Positions 6,693 through 13,602 of a DNA stretch of 18,492 nt are shown here, piece by piece. Position numbers and translations under genes: made by a program. The notes under the pieces were generated by a model. It did not search any database, had not been told where the DNA came from, and saw only the letters and a list, made by a program, of their open reading frames with translations. The number at the start of each line of letters is the position of its first letter. Positions within the stretch are counted from its first letter, which is position 1. Origin of the DNA: Chrysochromulina tobinii (taxonomy: Eukaryota > Haptophyta > Prymnesiales > Chrysochromulinaceae); assembly GCA_001275005.1 (NCBI GenBank), contig JWZX01001750.1:1-18492 (forward strand), read 5' to 3'.

Positions 6693-9418
6693 TCACAGGA
6701 CGATATTTGCCATTCCAGCGTAGACGGCGCATTCCAGGATCGTCAGGCCAAGACCCACCTTTGTGTAGTCGGCGAACGCGTAGCCGCCACGCTTGTACAC
6801 CATCAGATTCGTTTGGTACCCGATGGGCGTGATGTAGTCGGTCGAGCCGCCAAGCATCATGCAGCACATCATCGCCTCCATTGAGACGCCTGGCACTTTC
6901 ATCGTACGCAGGATCGCGTAGAGAGTGATGACGGCCGTTGAGTTCGAGACAATGCTAGTGAGCAAGGAAGAGAAGAGAACAATCATGAAGAGGAAGCCAA
7001 AGTTGCCAAGGCTGGTCATAGACTGGAGCGCGACGCCGGCGAACTTGGCGAGGCCCGTGTTGGTGAGCGCCTTGCCGGGGCCGAACGAGCACGCGACGAC
7101 AAGCAAGACACGGTAGTTGATCGCGCGCCACGCCTGGTCCAGGGTCATGGCTCCGATCGCGATGAAACAGGCGCTTATGGCGAGTGCCAGTGGGAACAGG
7201 TCAACTATCTCGAAGGCAGAGAGGCAGAGCAAGGTGACCAGCGCGCTGAGACACGCGGCGACCCTCAACTTCTTGATGACATCTGCCTTCTTGGGCGGCC
7301 AGAACGGCCGTCGCACGCCAGCGGCAGGGGTCTCGGCGGCGGCATCTGTGATACGCTTGAGGTGCGCAAATGCGCTCGTCGCCCGGTGTGCCCACACCCA
7401 GCTGTTTGGAGCCTCGACGAGCAGCACGGCACCGACAGTCAGCGGCAAGCTCTGCTGCCGGCTCGAGAAGCCTGTGGAGCCTGGCAAGAGGTGCGCAAGA
7501 TGGTCTGATGCAGGTGATGGTCGTCTCGCCTCACCTTCGGAAGCTTCGGAGAACTCGCGAATGACGCTCCCGGTGTCACGGTGCCACGTCATCAGAGCTG
7601 AGTCGGGATCGTCGAGGGTCGGCTGCACCGCAGACGAGCCCTCACGAAGCGCCCAGACATGTGCCCCGCTCAGGGTCTCGGAAGCCAGTGCGTCCGCTAG
7701 GCTCAGCCCAACGAGGGGGGAGAGATTCCCGATCGTCGCCTCAACCAGCACCTTGACGGCACCAGTGTCAACCCGGCGCGTGGGCGCATCGGGCCGGATG
7801 ATAAGCCCTCCCACCTTGCGCAGCGCTGGGACAGCCGGCGCCAGGCAACGTACGAGGAGCCGGTCACCTTCCTGGATGAGCAGAGTAGGGCTCGTGAGCG
7901 GCCCGATAGGGTGGACGTCGTCCGCACGAATGAGCACCCTCGGCACACATGCCGCCTCGCAATCAGGCACGACGAGGGAGCCTAGTTCGGCGGGAGCGGT
8001 GCCGAGGAGGAGAGTACACTTGCGCGTGACGAGTACCTCGAGGACGTACCTGAGATGCGGGCGAGGTGCGAGCGAGATGTGAGGGGGGAGATGCGGGCGA
8101 GGTACGGGCCAGATGAGAGCGAGAGATGAGAGACTACATACCTGGGCGATCCTCGCGAGCCAAAGCCCGCCGGTTGCACCCCCGTCTCAACCGGCAGCAT
8201 CGAGGATTGTCCAGAAGCCTCGACATCGAGCGTAGTCGACTGTGTCGGCTTGCCGTAGCCGTCGGGCCTTGTGCTGTAGAAGGGCCCATAGCAAAACCGC
8301 TCCCAAAGCGTCTCGGCCTTCGCGCCCGGCGCACGCTTCGGGCGAAAGTAAATCGGACAGAAAATCGCCATGTAGATGCAGCCTGCGACTGCGCCAGGGT
8401 ATCCGACTGCGGAGAACTGGAAGAGAGTGAAGGGTTTCATGGGCGGGTTTTTGTCGTCCTTGATCAGCCCGTTGAGAACGAGGTTGGTCGACGTGCCGAT
8501 GAGCGTGCAGCAGCCGCCAAGCAGCGCCGCGTAAGAGAGAGGCATGAGGAGGCACTTGACAGACAAGTTGGAGCGAGCGGCCCAATTCTCGCAGACGCTC
8601 ATGAGCATGGCAACGATGGGCGTGTTGTTGAGGAAGGCGGAGAGACAAATGACGGGCAACGTCAGCCTGAGAATCGCACTAAAATGGTTGGATGGATTGC
8701 CGAGGATGGGCAGAAGTACCGCCTCGACTGCCTTTGTCTCCTCGAGAGCCCTGCACATGACGAGGAGCGATGCGATTGCGAGGATGGAGGTGCTGCAGAA
8801 GCCGGACCACGCATCTTTGTCCGTAATGATTTTGGAGAAGATGAGGACGTTCGTGAAACCGAGCATCACTAAGTCGGGAGGGGCGTCGTTGGCCATCACG
8901 ATGAGGGCGTAGAGGTAGAGCGCCATGACCCAATACGCTTCGCTCTTGAGGCAGGTGATCTCGGGCGTCCACCTCGTCACTGGCCCGGTGACGTTCCGAA
9001 GAGAGGTGACGTTGCCGATGGTGACGTTCCGAAGAGAGGTGACGTTCCTGACACTGCTGATGTTATTTGTTTGAATGCAGATATCGCCGTCCATGGCGGA
9101 GAAGCCAATGATCAGCGCCGAGCCCAAGATCGCGACAAAGACGGAGAACTTGACGGTGCACAGGAATTTTACGACATCTCTCACCATGTTGAAGCCATCG
9201 GTGAGGGCCCCTGTGAAGGTGAAGTCGACGTCATCTGACGGGTCGAGAGAGGTGCGCTCGAGCTTGCTGTCATGATCATCGACGCCCGATGAAGACTCGT
9301 CCTTGCGCGGTTTGTCCAGCGTGACGTCGTCCAGCGTGACGTCCCGCGCGTCGTAGTCCTTTGCGTCTTCCGCAGTGGCGTTGATTGGTCCTTGGCTCGG
9401 TGTCTGCTTCCGCGACAT
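6693..9418 (-). CDS. SLC13/SAC1-type sodium-coupled anion (sulfate-like) transporter with central RCK_C domains, two exons
   Basis: Exon 1 is 9418-8142 and exon 2 is 8049-6693, for 877 residues. The open frame starts earlier, but the first ATG (MSRKQTPSQG) is at 9418. After an acidic N-terminus come a membrane span (about 86-108) and an outer loop (113-150) with five Asn sequons. The first half of the transporter follows, with the family signatures LSAFLNNTPIVAM (259-271) and LIGTSTNLVLNGL (306-318). The intron falls in the soluble middle, where TrkA-C/RCK_C-like segments are seen (VLEVLVTRKCTLLLG; LLIQEGDRLLVRC; LVEATIGNLSPLVG). The second half carries SSLLTSIVSNSTAVITL and STDYITPIGYQTNLMVY. 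This split-transporter plus RCK_C layout is that of algal SAC1/SLT-like DASS proteins, which move sulfate or other anions with Na+. The actual substrate is not shown by sequence. Confidence 0.88.
8050..8141 (-). other. 92-bp GT-AG intron of the SLC13-type gene
   Basis: On the minus strand the donor is CGCCCAG|GTATGT and the acceptor CGCATCTCAG|GTACGT. Splicing in phase 2 gives S-P-R-Y-V-L-E-V-L-V, joining the two transporter halves in frame through an RCK_C-like segment. Both junctions read CAGGTAYGT, so the intron is flanked by a direct repeat. Inside, GAGATGCGGGCGAGGT occurs twice (8052-8067 and 8089-8104, plus strand), a 37-bp spacing. Confidence 0.85.
8985..9060. repeat. in-frame duplication encoding the NVTSLRNVT sequon array
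   Basis: The segment GGTGACGTTCCGAAGAGAGG recurs inside exon 1 of the SLC13-type gene. It encodes repeated N-V-T-S-L-R-N-V-T in the first extracellular loop, which multiplies N-glycosylation sites there. The copies are close to identical, so the expansion is recent. Confidence 0.8.
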
Positions 9419-9865
9419 GGCCAAAGTCGATACTCACGCTTTCGTGGACTGCTCGTCCTCTGCACTCGTCCTGGACGCGACCTGGACTCTGTGACTGGCT
9501 TTTGGAAAACATAAAAAAGCTCCTAAAAAGGAAATTTGGGAGGAGCAGCTCGGCAGCGTGGAGCTCAAGCTCGGCGTTTTGGAAAACATGAAAAGATACT
9601 TTATAAGGAAATTTGGTTGAGTCAAGTCAAGTCAAGTCGAGGAAATTTGGGGGACAGGCTGGAACGCGGTGTTCCGTCCATTGGCGCTGAGTCGGGTTTT
9701 CCTTTTTCGAGGCATAGTAGGCCCTCTCTGACTCTGTGTCGTGTCTCGTGTGAGATGCGTGTCGCTTCGTTGTCTCCGGTTTTCCGGTCGTCATGGCGGT
9801 CGTCGCGGCCGCGGGCCGGAGAGCGGTCATTCCTCCTCCTCCATGTTTTACTTACTTACTTACGG
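9419..9865. promoter_or_regulatory. SLC13-type promoter region with a 77-bp-spaced AT-rich duplication
   Basis: The gap between the SLC13-type ATG and the RlmF-like stop has two related 39-base blocks, 9500-9538 and 9577-9615. Each starts TTTTGGAAAACAT and ends AGGAAATTTGG, 77 bp apart. A third AGGAAATTTGG is at 9640-9650. On the minus strand the second block contains CCTTATAAAGTATC (9595-9608), a TATA-like site about 180 bp before the ATG. A GTCAA run (9620-9637) lies between. The repeated CCAAATTTCCT elements are candidate regulatory sites, but no factor is known. Confidence 0.45.
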
Positions 9866-9884
9866 TCATTCCTCCTCCTCCATG
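9824..9884. repeat. 39-bp duplication of the RlmF-like gene's stop region
   Basis: The 22-base sequence that encodes the last residues and stop of the RlmF-like gene (minus strand M-E-E-E-E-stop) is at 9863-9884. An exact copy is at 9824-9845, 39 bp further downstream. Between them is a TTAC microsatellite (9850-9862). The second copy lies in the 3' untranslated region. Confidence 0.9.
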
Positions 9885-11551
9885 GGCGTGGCCACAAAAT
9901 CACCCACCTTCCTGTTGGCCGTGCTCAGGCTACCCCGCAGCTGGCGCTCGGGGCCGCCGTCCGAATCGACCGCGCCCGAAAAGTAGAGGACGTCCCACTC
10001 GCTGCCGGAGACGTCGAGCGAGAAGCGCACGCGCACCGCCGTCTCGGCCGCCCCGTCCTTGCCTGGCTGTGCGTACGACCACGGCGCGATCCCCGTACCG
10101 AGTAGCCTGCCGCTCAAGCGATCCCGCAGCTCCACATCGCCGTCCCCTTTCAAGACGAGGGTACCCAAAGGGCCGTCCGTGCATGCAAGCTGCCAGGCGC
10201 CAATAAAGGCTCGCGCCCCCTGTAGCCGCTCAAAACGGCCAAGGCGCGGCACGCTATCCGCGCTCAGGACGGCGCTTGCTGCCAACGGCCGTCCGTACGT
10301 TTCGAGTCCCGAAAGCCCGGCGGTGGCGGCGGCGAGGGCGTGCGAGAGGTATCGACGTCGCGTCGGCTGCGTCGGGTGCCGCTGCGTCGTCTGACGCTGT
10401 CCCTGCTGCGGCTGCCTCTGCTGCCGCCCACCTCCCGTCACTGTTACCTGCCGTCCACCTCCCGCCGTCCTTGCTTCTGCGGCGGTAGCAGCGGCGGCGG
10501 CGCCGCCATCACCGTCACCACCGCCTGCGTCGGCTGAGAATTCCCACAGCCGCTGCTGGCGCTGCGCGTCATCATGGAAGCTCCACGCAAGCACCCGCAT
10601 CGCTTTGTTGCCCGTGCTCACACGGAGCTCTTCCACTCGCCGCGGCTGCACGTGCGCCAGCTCCGCACGCAACGGCGCCATCGAACGCTCTGAGCTCACG
10701 AGGGAGGTGAACCAGAGGGAGCCAAGGCGGAGGCGCGCGCTCTCGCGGATGTGACGCGCCACGAACAGTCGCTCGCCGCCCGGGCACCACAGCTCCAACG
10801 GCCGCCCGCCGAACGAGCGAGCGCTTGTGACCGGCTCGGTGCTCTGACCGCCGGGTGCGCTGCGGCGCAGGCCTTTCCATTTGCGCGCAGCCGCAGCGGC
10901 CTCCTCCTCGGCCGACGCATAAAAGGGCGGATTGCACAGGGTGAAGGCGACGGCGCCCTCCTCGCGCGGCCGGAGCACCCCTTCCAGCACCCGCTCGGCA
11001 TTCGGCTGTCGACGGAGCGCGACGGGCGCATCGTTCGCCCGCGCGATGGCGGCGGCTGACACGAGCGACTGGTCGTCGATGTCGCTCGCTAGGAAAGACC
11101 AGCCGTACTCGGCGTGCCCAATGAGCGGGTAGATGCATGAGGCGCCCACGCCGATGTCGAGGCCGCGGATCTCACGACCGCGCGGCACACTGCCTCCGTC
11201 ACGTACATTGTCTGTGGCGAGGAGATCGGCGATGACGTGCAGATAGTCGGCCCGGCCGGGAACAGCCGGGCACAGATAACCGCCAGGCAGCGCGAAGGCG
11301 CGGACCCCGTAGTCGACTGTGAGCAGAGCCGCGTTCAGAGCCTCGACGGCGGCAGGATTGGCAAAGTCGATGGTGAGGGAGCGATCGCCGCGGCCAGGGA
11401 GCACGTACTCGCGCAGCAGGGGAAAGCCATCGGCGAGGCGCTGAATGTCGTAGCCGCCGACGTGACGATTGCGTACGTGCAGCTTGCTCGATGGCACGTC
11501 AAGCGAGCCGCAAGCGGCAAGCGGGAGCGCGTGGAGCACACCCGCGCGCAT
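9866..11551 (-). CDS. rlmF: RlmF-type rRNA adenine-N6 methyltransferase with an extra C-terminal domain
   Basis: The product has 561 residues from the ATG at 11551 and is intronless. Residues 24-330 follow bacterial RlmF, which methylates A1618 of 23S rRNA: KLHVRNRHVGGYDI near the start, GGYLCPAVPGRADYLHVIAD (90-109), SAM motif LDIGVGASCIYPLIGH (131-146), catalytic NPPF (207-210), FGGRPLELWCPGGE (247-260) and WFTSLVS (280-286). The GYLCP...PGRADY motif favours bacterial RlmF over animal METTL16, which differs there. An organellar rRNA target is plausible but no clear transit peptide is seen. After a Gln/Gly/Ala-rich linker (341-396) comes RRRYLSHALAAATAGL and then a beta-rich domain of about 115 residues (440-556, GAWQLACTDGPLGTLVL...GDFVATPM) that I do not recognise and that is absent from RlmF. 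Confidence 0.85.
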   Translation of the reverse strand: MRAGVLHALPLAACGSLDVPSSKLHVRNRHVGGYDIQRLADGFPLLREYVLPGRGDRSLTIDFANPAAVEALNAALLTVDYGVRAFALPGGYLCPAVPGRADYLHVIADLLATDNVRDGGSVPRGREIRGLDIGVGASCIYPLIGHAEYGWSFLASDIDDQSLVSAAAIARANDAPVALRRQPNAERVLEGVLRPREEGAVAFTLCNPPFYASAEEEAAAAARKWKGLRRSAPGGQSTEPVTSARSFGGRPLELWCPGGERLFVARHIRESARLRLGSLWFTSLVSSERSMAPLRAELAHVQPRRVEELRVSTGNKAMRVLAWSFHDDAQRQQRLWEFSADAGGGDGDGGAAAAATAAEARTAGGGRQVTVTGGGRQQRQPQQGQRQTTQRHPTQPTRRRYLSHALAAATAGLSGLETYGRPLAASAVLSADSVPRLGRFERLQGARAFIGAWQLACTDGPLGTLVLKGDGDVELRDRLSGRLLGTGIAPWSYAQPGKDGAAETAVRVRFSLDVSGSEWDVLYFSGAVDSDGGPERQLRGSLSTANRKVGDFVATPMEEEE

Positions 11552-11603
11552 GGTGTACCATGGTAGCAGCGGAACTGACCAAAATGTGTGAAAGACCTCG
11601 TCG

Positions 11604-13192
11604 TTATAACCTTCTTTGGTTGAGTACCCCAACCGCGACCCGCACGACCTCGTCGACCATCACCCGCATGTGGTTTCGAAAAGGGTCTACGGGCTCACGC
11701 GTAAGGGGATCGAGCGCGCGCTCCTCGCGCGCCGCATCCGTGTTCTGCCACTTGCCGTACCGTCTGCGCGCCCATCGGCAGTGGTTGGCGTAGTACTGGT
11801 TGGCGTTCGCGAGGTTGAGCAGCTCGACGAGAGCGGCGCCCTCGGGCAGGAAGAGGTTCCACAGCAGCCCAGCGCCGTGCGCGCCCACGAGCAGCGAAGT
11901 GCGCTGAATCAGAGCGAGCTGCGCTCTCGTCGACATGGCTCCGAGGTCGACCACACGTACGGCCATCGGGCTGCCTGGGAGAGGTGGAGCGTTGTCCTTC
12001 GGCCGGCCAGCCAGCGCCCGCGAGAGGGCGCGTGCGAGCGCATCGTCGTTCAGAATGCGTCGGTCCGTGCCTGCAGGCCGGCGCACCACAAGAGGCAATC
12101 AGATGCAATCAGAGGCAATCAGAGCTCATCAGAGGCCATCAGAGCTCATTAGAAGCACCTGCAGGCCGTCGCACAACAAGAGCTCATTAGAGGCAATCAG
12201 AGGCAATCAAAGCTCATCAGAGGCCATCAGAGCTCATTAGAAGCACCTGCAGGCCGTCGCACCACAAGAGCTAGGCCCAGGGGTACTGGTAAACCAGCGA
12301 GCGCCCCGCCCTCGCCGCCGCCCTCGCTGCCGCCCTCGCCGCCGCCCTTGACGATCGCTTCAGCGTCGAAGTGGGCGAGCGCCGTCTCGGGCACTCCAGG
12401 CGGTAGCAGCCGGCCCGCGAGCTGCGCAATGAGCGGACGGAGCGTCGCCCGCCGATCGGTCATCTCCGCCTGCCACACCGTCCACCACCAAGTCTCGGTG
12501 GCAGGCTGGACGAGGACCACACGACCGTACGTCGCCGGTGGAGGCGGCGGGTCGGCGCGCACAAAGGTGGGCGCTCGGCCGTGCGCGACGATCCCGGGCG
12601 CCCAGAAGAGCGCCGTCGGTCGCAGCGTCGCGTTGTTCAATGTGTAGATGGTTAGTGGCTCCTCAGATGATGCGGCGGCGGCTCGCTTGCTCGCGTTCGC
12701 GCCACCGGCTACGGATGGCGGCGGCACGAGCCGGTACGACTCCTGGTACGCGGCCCACGCGATCACAAGCGAACCAAACTGATGGAATAGGTTCGGGTAG
12801 TCGGCCAACACGAGAAGCGCCACGCCGGCCGCCGCGGGCGCAAACGGCCTCCTGCCGTTGTGTGGCCGGATGGCACGCACGAGCGGCTCGAGCGCGAGGC
12901 CAGAGTAGGCGGTGCGCAGGCGATCCAGCTCGTCGTTCGCGCAGCGAAACCGTACAGCTCCGAACCGTGGCTCACCAAGCAGCGGTTTCTGGTCCCACAG
13001 ACCCGGGCTCGCTGCCCTGTCAAAGTGATCAAAGTAGAGCTCGGCGTCCAGCAGCGTCGTCTGCAGGTACGACGTGTGTACTCGGCCGTTGCAAAGGTGC
13101 TGTTCCTGCTGAAGACGGCGACCGGCGGCTGGCCGCGCGCGCAACGCGGCGAGCGTGAAGTTCGCCGGGTGCGTGGCGTCGGCCTTCGTCAT
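11604..13192 (-). CDS. GT61/DUF563-type glycosyltransferase, two exons
   Basis: Exon 1 is 13192-12247 and exon 2 is 12070-11604, for 470 residues. The join gives LALVVRRPAG-TDRRILND, the conserved Arg-containing strand of the family. The C-terminal half has the GT61 signature: VRVVDLGAMSTRAQLALIQ then LLVGAHGAGLLWNLFLPEGA then LVELLN. The N-terminal half has NLFHQFGSLVIAWAAY. GT61 enzymes (plant xylosyl/arabinosyltransferases, EOGT) add sugars to proteins or polysaccharides in the ER or Golgi. The donor sugar cannot be told. Three Asn sequons support a luminal protein. The start is uncertain. The frame is open back to about 13414 without an ATG and passes a signal-like PLLAGALASTAALGSA. A missing 5' exon supplying a membrane anchor is possible. 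A Gly/Glu repeat (GGGEGGSEGGGEGG) precedes the intron. The stop lies 52 bp before the RlmF-like ATG. Confidence 0.8.
12071..12246 (-). other. 176-bp intron made of two tandem 88-bp copies
   Basis: On the minus strand the donor is CCTGCAG|GTGCTT and the acceptor CCTGCAG|GCACGG. The intron is exactly two 88-bp units (12246-12159 and 12158-12071) that match at about 80 of 88 positions. Each starts GTGCTTCTAATGAG and ends TGCGMCGGCCTGCAG. The last about 24 bases of exon 1 (CTCTTGTGGTGCGACGGCCTG plus CAG) are the same as the end of each unit. Inside, the units consist of degenerate 10-base repeats of the type CTCTGATTGC. Each unit is thus a complete GT-AG module, and the middle junction reads CAG|GTGCTT. 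Confidence 0.9.
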
Positions 13193-13540
13193 TTTTCCCA
13201 CCGCTACCACGCGTGAGACGTGCGGGCTTGCACGCTCACTACTGAGACCGGGAAGCTCGGTATCGGCCTCCTGCGCGCTGCCCAGGGCCGCGGTGGAGGC
13301 GAGCGCTCCCGCCAGGAGTGGCTCACCACTTCCGTTGCTGTGAACGCGCTGCCTCTCCTGTGAAATCCGTGCACACCTCAAAATTAAGCCTACCAAGGAG
13401 GAACCACTCCTGTGTCACATGAGTAGAATGGGGGCGTGCGTGCGAGTTAGAAATCACACAGACACACTCGGCTCTTCACGTTCCGTGCATGGGCCCCCCA
13501 AGGCCTTTATAGAACACCGCCACCCCGCGGTGAATTGGAA
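13193..13540. other. leader and upstream spacer of the GT61 gene
   Basis: This stretch holds the 5' leader of the GT61 gene. Its reading frame stays open to about 13414 with no ATG. Minus-strand splice-like sites occur (a candidate donor AAC|GTGAAG, a branch-like TTCTAAC and an acceptor GACACAG), so a small upstream exon cannot be excluded. An ATG-TGA minimal upstream frame also occurs here. No other gene was recognised. Confidence 0.45.
13504..13512 (-). promoter_or_regulatory. TATA box for the GT61 gene
   Basis: The minus strand reads CTATAAAGG. It sits between the stop of the upstream giant gene (13598) and the GT61 reading frame, in the right orientation. It is the clearest TATA match near a gene start in the window. 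Transcription would begin near 13480, implying a leader of about 290 bases unless it is spliced. Confidence 0.5.
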
Positions 13541-13544
13541 GGGC

Positions 13545-13597
13545 GATTGTGCTTCTTCGGCGCGTCTTTGATGACGTAGTTGCTCATGAAGTCGCGT
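13545..13597 (-). pseudogene. decayed copy of part of the upstream gene's C-terminal domain
   Basis: Bases 13548-13596 match 13741-13789 at 42 of 49 positions. The latter encodes RDCMINYVVKDAP in the RelA/SpoT-like domain of the giant protein. The copy, directly after that gene's stop codon, reads RDFMSNYVIKDAPKKH in one frame. It has no start or other domain parts. It is a relic of a local tandem duplication (193-bp offset) or of a former tandem gene copy. Confidence 0.75.
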
Positions 13598-13602
13598 TTA
13601 TT
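13597..13602 (-). terminator. possible AATAAA poly(A) signal overlapping the stop codon
   Basis: The minus strand reads GCGAAATAAACGCG, in which AATAAA overlaps the TAA stop of the giant gene. It would give an extremely short 3' untranslated region, fitting the tight spacing to the GT61 TATA box at 13512. Many algae do not use this hexamer, so it may be chance. Confidence 0.25.

Noticed and set aside
6693-9418. two separate transporter genes or a frameshifted pseudogene
   Set aside because: A 92-bp intron with good splice sites joins the halves in frame, and each half alone lacks one of the two repeats needed for an SLC13 protein.
9866-11551. METTL16 (U6 snRNA methyltransferase)
   Set aside because: Same superfamily, but the GYLCPAVPGRADY segment and the overall motif set match bacterial RlmF better.
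12090-12260. CRISPR-like array of short repeats
   Set aside because: The decamers have no unique spacers, the gene context is eukaryotic, and splice sites explain the ends of the region.
13350-13490. a small upstream exon for the GT61 gene starting at an ATG just after the TATA box, with a 70-bp intron
   Set aside because: The donor, branch-like and acceptor sites fit in frame, but the ATG is only about 21 bases past the TATA box, likely before the transcription start. Left as an alternative only.
4943-13597. bacterial operon on the minus strand
   Set aside because: Genes share strand and are close together, but two have introns, each has its own spacer or TATA-like site, and the protein families are eukaryotic.
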